The notes under the pieces: model-generated
Databases searched by the model: none
What the model was told of the DNA's origin: nothing
What the model saw: only the letters and a program-made list of their open reading frames with translations
Assembly (NCBI GenBank): GCA_016748015.1
Contig: JAAOMT010000633.1
Location: 42,641 to 90,933 of the forward strand
From: Geosiphon pyriformis
Taxonomy: Eukaryota > Glomeromycota > Glomeromycetes > Archaeosporales > Geosiphonaceae
Length of the DNA: 48,293 nucleotides
Reading direction: 5' to 3'
In this document: positions 34,817-44,923 of the stretch, one piece after another
How the letters are laid out: every line of letters starts with the position of its first letter
Numbering within the stretch: position 1 is the stretch's first letter
Translations under genes and position numbers: made by a program

Positions 34817-35800
34817 TGTTACCAGACGAAATTAGAGATATTATTTAGCATGAAATTATCTTTATAATTCCCATCATTAATTAACACATATTATCGTTTT
34901 AAATTATCACTTATTACATTAGCAAAATATCCAAAATTATCATTTAATTAATAACCCAATTTGTATTTAACACAAATGTAACCCAAGTGTGATGATCAAT
35001 TATACAATACTCTGAACTATGTAACATTCAAAAAGTTTGCCAAAATTTGTAAAAATTTGCCAAAATAATTGATAGTTCACCGAAATATCTAATAGTTCAC
35101 AGAAATAACTTGTAGTTCACTGAAATGTATCTTTAGTTCAGCAAAATTGTAGAAAATAGCAAAGTTCGAGTCCATAGAATAGTGTTATAACAAGTTGTAT
35201 AAAAGAAGAGCTTTTCTCTTCAAAAAAATGTATCTTACTTTAGATTTAATAATTAGAATCATCTTTTATACACAAAAACAAAATAAATATCAAATAAATT
35301 CGAAAAGCCAAATTCTTAATTACTTCCTTTGAAATTAACCAATTTCTACTAACAGTTAAAATTAATTAGCTACCAATTTCAGTAGACTGTTAAAACACTT
35401 TCAGACCTGGATCCGAAACAACTTCCATAAATCATCAGTTTTACTTTTTTTTTTACATTTCTTTTATTCTCTTTCTTTTCTTATTAGAAATCATTTGGGT
35501 AGTCTATGGACAAAAATTCCTGTAGAAGAGTTGACTTTCACAGCAAAGTAACTACACATTTTAGTAAGCTTCTAAACGAGCAATTTCTGGGAAAGAGTTG
35601 ATATTTACTACAACATAACTATACAAAGTAACTGGCATGGAATTGGCCATTCCACTTATAAGTCCAGCAGTTCAAATTATAGGAGATAATTTGAAGATAA
35701 ATTCGGTTACTGGAGGTTCAACCACATTCAGAAAACGTGAATTCACAGCAAACGGGCATTAACAACATTTAAGAAAAGAGACCAAAAACCTCCAGTAACA
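34817..35800 (+). repeat. 5' LTR of gamma
   Basis: 984 bp, TGTTAC...GTAACA. Six U3 repeats at a 20-bp period (35035-35147), TATA box GTATAAAAG near 35198 followed by a small AAGAGCTTTTCTCTT hairpin, and AAATAAA near 35281. The 3' copy has exactly the same length and differs only by transitions in my reading. Confidence 0.96.
35035..35147 (+). repeat. U3 tandem repeat, 20-bp period (gamma LTR)
   Basis: Units of the type GTT(T/C)(G/A)CC(G/A)AAAT begin at 35035, 35055, 35075, 35095, 35115 and about 35136, a spacing of two helical turns. The same array is in the 3' LTR. Likely promoter or enhancer elements, since the TATA box lies about 50 bp downstream. Confidence 0.75.
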
Positions 35801-35818
35801 TTTGGTGCTCTCCCATAG
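35801..35818 (+). other. Putative primer-binding site (gamma)
   Basis: TTTGGTGCTCTCCCATAG directly after the LTR: a TT spacer then TGG, complementary to a tRNA CCA end. The tRNA is not identified. Confidence 0.6.
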
Positions 35819-37590
35819 AAACAACACAGTAAAAACAAATTTGAAGTGGTGATCATACCAGATGAAACAACTCTAAGGTATTACCAATTAATTTACACCC
35901 ACTGTAAGCAAAGATTCAACATTCCAGACGGAATTAAAGTTGTCAAGAAATCAGTATACCAATACATTGAAAACTGCATTAACAATTATCTTTTTGGAAA
36001 TTACAATATCTCAGAAGTTAGAAGCAACCTTTACAATAATTTAACACACTATTCACAGTTGGGAACTGAAGACCTTAACAGCAAAATACTTGCCACTTAC
36101 TTTCAAGAACTTAATTTTAACATTATCAAGTACTGTAAAGAAACATATCTAGTGCAGTCTCAATACTCTATTGATTTTGAATCAAAAACAGAAACAAGCA
36201 ACAAAGACAAACAAAAATTGAAGCAATACTCAAAACCACCCCAAATACCCCAATACTACCAAAAACAACTGCCAAACACTTACAAACACCTGAACAAGGA
36301 ACCAGTTCAAAACTTCCACTTACTATCACACTTTTTCCAGCTTCATTTGCACAAGCACAAACACCTAATTCACCCTTGAATTGATTTACAAGACCAGAAA
36401 ATTTTACATCACTCAGAAGTTTTACCAGACAGCAAGAACTCCTTCAAACTAGTTCCAATCTTTTTGATTTTCTAGCTGAAAATCAAAGCGAACACTCTGA
36501 GACAGCAGCAAACAAAGAAAATGACTCTGAAATAACCGAAGAAGAATCAATAGACAGTAAAAATGAAGAAAACAAAATGACAGCATACATTGCAAAAATC
36601 TCTGAATTTAATGGAGAAGACATTGAGACCAGTCCCCAAGAATGGCTCGATCAAGTTACTAAAGCTGGAGATGCAAATGGATGGAATGCTGCCAGAATAT
36701 TAAGAATAATTTTCTACTTTCTTAAAAGAACAGCAGGAGAATAGTTTGAAAACTTGGCTGCTCCATTCAATGATTGGAATGCTTTTAAAGCAGCCTTTTT
36801 TTAACAGTTTACTGACAATAATATCTCCATCACTCTTCGAAATTGGTTTCACAATATCAAACAAGAATCCTCCGAATTTGTTATGACTTATATTGGAAAA
36901 TTCAACAACCTTTTCAGATGAATTCGCCAACTCGAAACAAACAATTATTATTCTGATGCTCAAATTTTGGATCAATTTATCGCTGGTCTAAAAGATAAAC
37001 TAATTAAAAAGATTTGCCCACATGTGTTAAAAGATTTAAACTCTGCCATACAGCATGCAAAAAGATACGAAATGGCCATAGAAGAGGCCAATTGCACAAA
37101 ACTTGTAAATTTGGCAATTGAAGAAACCAGCTCAGCAGCTGAGAAAAAAATTGACCAACTCACAAAGAAGGTTGAAAACTATTTCACCAATCAACAACAA
37201 CAGCAACCCCAAAAATATCAACCACTCCAAAGATGAAATCAAAATAACTTTGCACCACTTTCTAATAACCAGTCTTAGAATTGCTATTACTGTAGAATTC
37301 CTGGCCACTGGAAAAGATATTGCAGAAAGCTATAATGAGACCAACAAAATAGGAGTAATCAACGTTATCCTCTACCACAGCAATCTTATTATCAACCACC
37401 ACTACCAGCTTACTATCCACCAAGACCCTAATATTAAAATAACTATTATCAGCCTGTCTCACAGCCAATCCAACAGCAATACCAACAAACACCCACACAA
37501 CATTATCAAGTACCTGTTCAAAAACTGATTACACAAAATCAATTTACACTACAAAACCAATACCAAGTAAACAACAATAGAATCAGTTCG
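35819..37590 (+). pseudogene. gag: gag (gamma)
   Basis: The N-terminal domain is open in frame 2 (35846-36379 and slightly upstream; no ATG survives). An indel near 36340 moves it to frame 1, which then carries an acidic linker, MTAYIAKISEFNGEDIE (ATG 36577), the capsid-like region to about 37100, a coiled-coil-like EETSSAAEKKIDQLTKKVE, and a CCHC knuckle CYYCRIPGHWKRYC (about 37279-37320) with all ligands. The Gln/Pro/Tyr-rich tail follows (about 37370-37590). About eleven stops. Confidence 0.87.
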
Positions 37591-38460
37591 AACAACTAAG
37601 TGGTTCCCCAAAATTCCACTCAACCAAGACCCAATCACTATTACACTCAACCCAGTTATTTAATCATGCCAGAAGAACAGGATTTTCATTATACTGCACC
37701 CTCAGAAGGTAGAGCTACAGCACAACAACAAAACTCTTCCTATACTTCCATCACAATTTCACCAGCCAGAATTGCTGAAAATGCCAACTTTTCAGATATA
37801 TTCCCTTTTGAGTTCAAAGCAAATGAGTCACCATTCTTGCTTAGCAATACAGCCGCCAACAAACAAAAAGCAATCACGGCTATGTACACTGAAGCAGAAG
37901 TCAAAGGAAAGACAATTTGCTTGATTCTAGACAGTGGATCCACTGAAAGCATTATCACCTACCAGTTAATGCAACAGTTGAAGAGAAATGTTGACTGACC
38001 AGCTCAAACAGTAATTGTCACTGCTGATGGCATGAAAAAGACCCCAGTAGGAGAAATTGACAATTTTCCATTCACTCTTGATAGAATCACCATTCCAGTC
38101 AAAGTTCTTATAATGAATGCACCCCAGTATCAAGCCCTTGTCAGAAATGATTGGCTTCAAAAAGCCAATGCAAAATTAGACTGAAAAACCCAAGAATTAC
38201 AACTCTTCTATCAAGAACAATATACCCGAGTATCCATTACTTGTGGTACATTCAACAAATGCTCTGAGAAAGCCCCGGCTTTTGAATTCGAACCGAAAGA
38301 GAAAAAACCCATCATTGAAACATTTATGGCACTTGGATTAACTTCCAATTGGGCTGATGAAACTGAACAACAGTACTTTTCAACAAATGATTCTCTTGAA
38401 ACAAAAGAACCAGTAACAACCAGATGGAATGTTCCCTATTCAAAACCAGAACCACAAAAA
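37591..38460 (+). pseudogene. pol: Aspartic protease (gamma)
   Basis: Open at 37600-37998 in the gag frame. FPFEFKANE precedes ICLILDSGSTESIIT; the active-site DSG is intact (37930-37938). Flap-side VTADGMKKTPVGEI and VPVKVLIMNA-like strands follow, then RNDWLQKANAKLD. TGA at 37996 and near 38180. Downstream is an acidic spacer (ETFMALGLTSNWADETEQQ). It is the only visible protease here with an unchanged catalytic triplet. Confidence 0.88.
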
Positions 38461-39010
38461 CAACGCTCTTACATTTCACTCAAATACAAAGATTGTCACA
38501 AAATACTCTCATCAATGGGAGCCTGCATTTCACCTGAAGAAGAATATGAAAATCATACTTGTTATTACTGCAAGGCTTGTCACAGAGAATAATGGGGCCA
38601 TCTAATAAAAAGAAGTGGGAAATGGGACAACACCCCTTGTTTGACTTGTGGAGATATACTACTGGAAGAATGCAATTGGATTGATGTAGCCATGAGAGGA
38701 GGAGTCTGCAATCAGACCTGCCAATATGCTTTATTAATTTCAGAAAAAGTAAAAAGAGGAACACTCTTTAATGAGGCATACAACAGTGCTTTCAACAAAC
38801 TTTATCATTATCTTCATGATGCCAAGATGATTTTCAACTTAGCAATGGCATTAATTAATGGAGCTACCAAAAAAGATGTCCATCAAATGAAAGAAGCAGA
38901 ATACATTAAATACACCATGGAATTAGCTGGATTTGATTATGAAGATGAAGTAGAAGTCTACTACCAAATTGCAAGTTACACCTATCCAACCCAAAAAGCT
39001 CAAATTTAAC
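38461..39010 (+). pseudogene. Cysteine-rich region (gamma)
   Basis: Frame 1. Module 1 DCHKILSSMGAC, CYYCKACH (about 38490-38583). Module 2 KWDNTPCLTCGDILL (about 38619-38664). Module 3 VCNQTCQYALLISEKVKRG (about 38704-38760). A 122-codon open frame (38641-39009) continues with a mostly helical segment ending in TQKAQI. One TAA before module 2 and one after this segment. The best copy for studying the region. No family recognised. Confidence 0.7.
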
Positions 39011-40000
39011 AATTAAAGCAAATGAACATTAGACTATATGAAGAATGCATTATGTCTTGTGATGAACAGTGGTGTTCTGAATGTTACGCTTTTAGCATCC
39101 CCTTGTCCAGTGAAAGTGATGAGAATGAAATTGAATTTGGAGAACCTAAAGCAATGGAAGAAATTGAAACAACATCCATTTACTTTATCGAAAATTAGCC
39201 TGTCTTACAACTCAAATACTTCAACAACAATGGACAAGGAATAAAACCCAAAAAAGCACACGAAATTGATGCTGGATATGACCTATGATATCCAGACAAG
39301 GATACTCTTGTTCTCAAACCCAAATCTCTCACAAAAATTAACCTCAAAATTGCACTCAAAATTCCGCCAGGAGCAATGGTTCAAATCGCCTTCCGGTCCT
39401 CTCTGGCAAGCAAAAAAATCAATGTCAGAGAAAAAATAATCAATGCTGGATATACTGGAGACATTACAGTGATGCTTCAAAATGAAACTAACAAACCATT
39501 CAAGATCGAACATGCTGAAAAAATTGTCCAAGCTATTTATCTACCTCTAATCAACATTTCAGGTTTGCAACTAGTCAATCAAAGAGAACAATTAGGAAAA
39601 AGCGATAGAAGAACCCAAGGTTTTGGTTCAACTGGACAATTCACAGTTCCAGTTAATATAGCTCTTAACACACAGAATGAATCCCACCAGATTCTCAGAC
39701 TTTCACAACCAATTATCATCTCACCCTTTAGAAAACATCCGGAAATCTATGCCTGTCCAAAGCCAACAACCACACAACAAATTTTTAAGTCTAATGAACA
39801 AGTCTGCTTGGAACATAATATTTTGATCTCAAACATTTATATTCCAGAAGGAACAAAGAAAGTCTGAGTTACTTTTTACAATTCCAACAATTACCCCATA
39901 GTTTTATTAAATAATTTAGAAATTGGAGTTATTCACAGTAATATATTTCAATAAGAATTACCCCAAACAGTCTCCGATTTCTCTGAAATTATTGGACATA
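39011..40000 (+). pseudogene. Zinc ribbon, dUTPase and linker (gamma)
   Basis: Zinc ribbon EECIMSCDEQWCSEC keeps three of four Cys (the first is Tyr). dUTPase: DAGYDL (39269 on) followed by TGA for Arg, motif 2 FRSSLASKKI, motif 3 IINAGYTGDI (catalytic Asp to Asn, near 39439), motif 4 EKIVQAIYLPL, motif 5 TQGFGSTGQFTVPV. Open at 39376-39867. The beta-rich linker follows with TGA 39865. The motif set is closer to cellular dUTPase (AGYDL, GYTGDI) than in the beta copies. Confidence 0.9.
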
Positions 40001-41478
40001 CATTACCAAAAATCAACCCAAACTCCAGCTCTGAAAACTACCATGTTGTCATGGAAAAACTATTTCGAATCAACATGGGACAACTTGAACCACAACAACA
40101 AAGCCAGCTCAAAAAGCTAATTGCAGAATTTGCTAATATCTTTGCTGAAAACAATAATGACTTAGGAAGAACTGATTTGGTTCAACATCAAATCTACACA
40201 GAAGATGTCAAACCAAGGTGACAACAAGCCTATCAAGTTGCTCCAGAAAGCCACCAATTCATCTGAGAAGAAGTACAACAAATGCTTAACAATGGGCTCA
40301 TCCAACCCTCTATAAGTGCTTGGGCTTCACCTGTAGTGCTAGTTAAAAAGAAAAATAGAAAGATATAATTTTGTGTTAACTATCAACAACTCAACAGTGT
40401 TACAATTGGAAATGCCTATCCCTTTCTCCAAATTGATGACATGTTAGATGCCCTTGGAAAATCCAAATACTTTTCAACACTAGATTTAGAAAGTGGTTAC
40501 AGGCAAGTTGCTATGGATCCCAAAAATTGTCCTAAAACAGCATTCACTACCCAAGGCAGAAATTACAAGTTCAATGTAATGCCTTTCAGATTATGCAATG
40601 CACCAGCAATGTTTTAGAAATTAATGGATTTTGTGTACCAAGGACTCCTTTGGAAGTCAGTAATCATTTATCTTGACAATACTGATGTTTATTCTCCATT
40701 GTTTGAATTACACTTAAAACATCTGCGAGAAGTTTTTCAATGATTACAAAAAGCAGGACTAAAATTCAACATCGAAAAATGCTACTTTGGAAAAACAAGC
40801 TTGGCCTTCCTTGGTCATATCATTAGTAAAGATGGAATCAAACCAGACTCTGGAAAAATCAGCACTGTCAAAAATTTCAAAATTCCTCAAAATACTACAG
40901 AACTAAGAGGATTCATAGGATTAGCCTTCTACTATCGAAAGTTTATCAAAGGATTCTTAGAAATCGCAAAACTTCTTAACCAGCTTACCACCAAAAATGT
41001 CGAATACAAATGAACTGCTGAATGCCAAAATGCATTTGAAATCCTCAAAGAAAAACTAACGACAGCTCCAATTCTCGCCTACCCAGATTTCAGCAACTGA
41101 TTCCGATTAGCAACAGATGCCTTTTATACTGCCTTTGGTGCTATTCTATTACAATTGGATGACAATAGAAATGAGTGAGTAATTGCCTATGCTAGCAGAA
41201 CATTAAAACCAGCTGAAAGAAATTATTCTGCCACTGAATTGGAAACAGCAGCTGTAATTTGGGCTCTACATTATTTCAACCTTTATCTCTGGCCAAAGGA
41301 ATTTGATATTATCACTGATAATATTGGACTCAAATGGCTTCAGAACAAAAATACTCAGCTGAATGCAAAACAAACCCGATGGACAGGATTTCTAGCAAAC
41401 TATCAATACATAGTACATCACAAACCAGGAAAACTCTACACCAATGTTGACTGTCTCTCCAGAATAAGACAAGATTAG
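40001..41478 (+). pseudogene. pol: Reverse transcriptase and RNase H (gamma)
   Basis: RT: LIQPSISAWASPVVLVKKK, FCVNYQQLN, FSTLDLESGYRQVAM and YLDN (40669-40680) for YLDD. FLGHIISKDGIKPD follows. RNase H is long and clear: LATDAFYTAFGAILL, ELETAAVIWAL, IITDNIGLKWLQ and VDCLSRIRQD, then TAG 41476-41478. Stops (TGA at seven or more places, TAA, TAG) replace Trp, Arg and Gln. Open at 40801-41013 and 41239-41478. Confidence 0.93.
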
Positions 41479-41529
41479 AAAACACAAAAACCAACACTCA
41501 ACTTAACCAACCAAAACAGCCAACAAACA

Positions 41530-42915
41530 ATGAATTTGGAAAACTACAACAATCTCAAACAATATTTGGAAACATTAACAATTCCAATAGATTGGTCTTC
41601 AGATGAAAAACATTGACTACAACAACAAACCAAACAATATTTTCTACACAACAACATTATTTATTATCGAAATTTCAAAAACCCAGACAAACCATTCAGA
41701 TTAATACAAGAACAGAAAAAAAAAACTATATTATACAACATGCACTCAGATTCTTCATTAGCACACTTCGGAAAAGACAGCACCATCCAAAGAACACTAG
41801 AATACTACTTTTGGCCTCAAATGAGAAAAAACATTCATGAATATGTCGAATCTTGTGATAGTTGTCAAAGAAAAAGAGGAACATGCCCTACTGAACCATT
41901 AAATCCAATCAAAGTTGGACAACCCTTCGACCGAGTTGGTATCAATTTAGTCAGACTACTATCTATTACCACTCAAGGAAACCATTATATTGCAGTAGCT
42001 GTAGACTATCTTACTAAATGGCCTGAAATCAGAGCCATTCAACGAGCAAATGCAAAATCAGTAGCAAATTTCATCTACGAAAACATCATTTGTAGACATG
42101 GATGTTCAATTGAACTTTTATCTGATCAGGGAACACACTTTGTGAACAACCTGATACAAAAAATTTGCGAACAATTCAATGTCAAAAGACCTCTGTTTTC
42201 GTCCTACCATCTACAAACAAACGGACTTATGGAACATTTTAACAGAACATTGTGTGAGTCATTAGCCAAAGTCTTAACCGATTTTGAGCAAAAATGGGAC
42301 ATCTTTATTCCATCAGTGTTACTAGCATATAGAACACTAAAACAAGATACCACAAAACACACACCATTTGATTTAACTTATGAAAAAACAGTAATATTAC
42401 CAATTAGTTTTACAGTAAAAACATACCCAACACAACCAATCAATAAAAACAATTTCCAGGAAACACTACAATGAAAAGCCTACACTCTGCTTAGCACATT
42501 GAAAGATAAATGACGAATAGCAGCAACTCATATTGAACATTCTTAAGCTCAACAAAAAGAAAGACATGACAACAAATTACCACCTATTACTAATGAATTT
42601 AAAGTTGAAAATAAAGTTCTCCTACACAGAACTAAAGCTGAAAAACAATGGAGTGGAAAATTTGAAAATAAATGGGATGGACCATTTTTTATTCATGAAA
42701 TTCTAGACAATGGATCATACAAGCTAAGACTTGATGACAAAATCTTAGCAAAAGTTGCACATGGAGATTGTTTGAAACACTATAATTCCAGAAACAATCC
42801 TAAATCATTAATTCCACAAATTGGCACACATTCCCCTTTAATCAATCTCGAAGATATTCCTCAGAATTTAGAACCAATAGTTGTCATTGAACAACCTTCT
42901 AACTTGAACACTTAA
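41530..42915 (+). pseudogene. pol: Integrase ORF (gamma)
   Basis: ATG 41530 (MNLENYNNLKQYLET) lies 51 nt after the RNase H TAG, in the same frame. HHCC intact (MHSD...AHFG...CDSCQ). The first catalytic Asp is Asn (41944-41946, VGINLVR); the second Asp (42124) and Glu (42232) are present. Open at 41740-42474 (244 codons). The C-terminal module WDGPFFIHEILDNGSYKLR keeps GPF. Stops: TGA near 41614, 42472 and 42511, and TAA near 42544. Normal end TAA 42913-42915. Confidence 0.93.
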
Positions 42916-43037
42916 TTTAAATTTATTATTATAGTTATCTTCTTATAATTTAGAAACAATCTCACAAAAACAAAACAAAAATAACATAAAAACTTATACA
43001 CCAAAAATAATTTTCTTTTATTTTCAAATTTTTTATA

Positions 43038-43714
43038 ATGACTATTCCTTAAAACATTCAACAATTATCCTAAAAACTAATGTTAGCTTTAAAAACAATA
43101 CCTGAATTATCTATTACTGTTACTGGAAACCACATTAATTATGCCCAAACAGAAGTAGTCACAAATTTAGCCCCAAATTCACGAAAATATTACCTATATA
43201 AAAAGAACACAAGAAGTTATTCTGGAATCCACCTGTCAGAACTCTTAAAGCTTGTTTTAAGAAGAAATTTAATGTTCACTTCTATTAGTATTCCACCAAA
43301 TACTACTATTCAACAAAAACTTCAACTGTGTCTTAATGAAGAAAACCATAACTATACTCCAATATATAGATATTTCTACATTGGAAAAACACTTCACGAA
43401 CAAAAACAAGAGCTTACAGCAGCAAACCTCATAAAAAAAGCTATTCAAAAACAACTCCACAACGAATTCAAAACAACAGCTGGATTTACAAACAGTCGCT
43501 ATAAACTAAGAGCTGCTCTTAGACTTTATGACCTATTCCACACCTGTGAAAACATTCTACAAAACCCAATTTTACAACTTTTGAAGATTCAATACATTGA
43601 AAAGCTCACAGAACTGAAATTTCAACAATTTTCAGACCAAATTTCTTCAATAATTTTGGATTATTATCTGAAAATTACAAACAGTACTTGGATTTCGACA
43701 GAGCTCAGTTTTGA
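43038..43714 (+). pseudogene. ORF3 (gamma)
   Basis: ATG 43038 (MTIP) with two early TAA codons at Gln positions, then open from 43080 for about 200 codons. The conserved ending DFDRAQF and TGA 43712-43714 is in another frame, so a 1-base indel lies near 43660-43690; the called frame runs on into the LTR. Features: ELSITVTGNHINY, SGIHLSELLKLVLRR, YRYFYIGKTLHEQKQE and a helical C-terminal half (RLYDLFHTCENIL). No signal peptide, membrane segment or known motif seen. The longest surviving ORF3. Confidence 0.78.
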
Positions 43715-43725
43715 GGAGAAGGTTA
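43711..43725 (+). other. Polypurine tract (gamma)
   Basis: TTGAGGAGAAGGTTA directly before the 3' LTR (43726); it overlaps the ORF3 stop codon. Confidence 0.7.
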
Positions 43726-44709
43726 TGTTACCAGATGAAATTAGAGATATTATTTAGCATGAAATTATCTTTATAATTCCCATTATTAATTAACACATAT
43801 TATCATTTCAAATTATCACTTATTACATTAACAAAATATCTAAAATTATCATTTAATTAATAACCCAATTTGTATTTAACACAAATATAACCCAAGTATA
43901 ATGATCAATCATGCAATATCCTGAACTATGTAACATTCAAAAAGTTTGCCAAAATTTGTAGAAATTTGCCGAAATAATTGATAGTTCACCAAAATATCTA
44001 ATAGTTCACAGAAATAACTTGTAGTTCACCAAAATGTATCTTTAGTTCAGCGAAATTGTAGAAAATAGCAAAGTTCAAGTCCATAGAATAGTGTTATGAC
44101 AAGTTGTATAAAAAAAGAGCTTTTCTCTTCAAGAAAATGTATTTTACTTCAGATTTAATAATTAGAATCATCTTTTATACACAAAAACAAAATAAATATC
44201 AAATAAATTCAAAAAGCCAAATTCTTAATTACTTCTTTTGAAATTAACTAATTCCTACTAACAGTTGAAATTGATTAGCTACCAATTTCAGTAGACTGTT
44301 AAAACACTTCCAGGCCTGGATCTGAAATAACTTCCATAAATCATCAGTTTTACTTTTTCTTTTATATTTCTTTTATTTTCTTTCTTTTCTTATTAGAAAT
44401 CATTTGGATAGCTTATGAACAAGAATTTTTGTAGAAGAGTTGACTTTCACAGCAAAGTAACTACACATTTTAGTGAGCTTCCAGACGAGCAATTCCTGGA
44501 AAAGAGTTAACATTTACTACAACATAACTATACAAAATAACTGGCACAGAATTGGCTATTCTACTTATAAGCCCAGCAGTTCAAATTATAAGAGATAATT
44601 TAAAGATAAATTCAGTTACTGGAGGTTCAACCACATTCAGAAAACGTGAATTCACAGCAAATGGACATCAACAACATTTAAGAAAAGAGACCAAAAACCT
44701 CCAGTAACA
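43726..44709 (+). repeat. 3' LTR of gamma
   Basis: 984 bp, equal in length to 34817-35800. By eye about 60-70 differences, every one a transition, and no indel. Same 20-bp repeats and TATA box (GTATAAAAA near 44106). Confidence 0.96.
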
Positions 44710-44919
44710 CTGGTCACCATGCTGAGAAAAAAATTTGATGAAATTGTGATTCTGGAAGGCTACTGAAACAACTATTAAATCTCTGTCTATTATACAAAAA
44801 ACTCTGCAACAAAACTTTCAGATCAATTAAACCTTTAGAAATCAACACCAGAATACCAATCAAGCACCAAGTTATAAATTTATTATTGGCTTTGAGATCC
44901 CAAATAAACATCTATAACA
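44710..44919 (+). repeat. 3' LTR of beta-3, second part
   Basis: Begins with the right CTGG duplicate (44710-44713) and continues TCACCATGCTGAG as in the 5' LTR of beta-3. It ends ATAACA at 44919. The 206 bp after the duplicate match 25634-25839 in length. Confidence 0.92.
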
Positions 44920-44923
44920 GCAA
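44920..44923. other. Target site duplication GCAA, right copy (beta-3)
   Basis: Right-hand partner of 25040-25043. Confidence 0.92.

Larger units (their letters stand above)
34817..44709 (+). mobile_element. gamma: complete LTR retrotransposon, youngest on the right
   Basis: 9893 bp with two 984-bp LTRs, primer site, gag, protease, cysteine-rich region, zinc ribbon, dUTPase, RT, RNase H, integrase, ORF3 and polypurine tract. One frame (frame 1) runs from the gag middle region through RNase H and on into integrase. About thirty stops interrupt it, mostly TGA, TAG and TAA at Trp, Arg and Gln positions. Inserted in the 3' LTR of beta-3. A separate family by LTR and protein divergence, with the same gene order. 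Confidence 0.95.
25044..44919 (+). mobile_element. beta-3: complete LTR retrotransposon carrying gamma in its 3' LTR
   Basis: Both LTRs, the primer region, all genes, the polypurine tract and the target duplication are visible. Length without gamma and its duplicated CTGG is 9979 bp. Zinc ribbon through RNase H lie in one frame. It has many stops and indels but keeps YLDD in RT and all three DDE residues of integrase. It is inserted in delta's integrase. Confidence 0.94.

Noticed and set aside
36382-42915. TGA recoded as Trp
   Set aside because: TGA also replaces Arg (CGA), and TAA/TAG replace Gln in the same frames. A transition bias explains all three; a code change explains only part.
43038-43757. 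ORF3 as an envelope gene making these elements errantivirus-like
   Set aside because: No signal peptide, furin-like site, membrane segment or glycosylation-rich ectodomain is visible in any copy.
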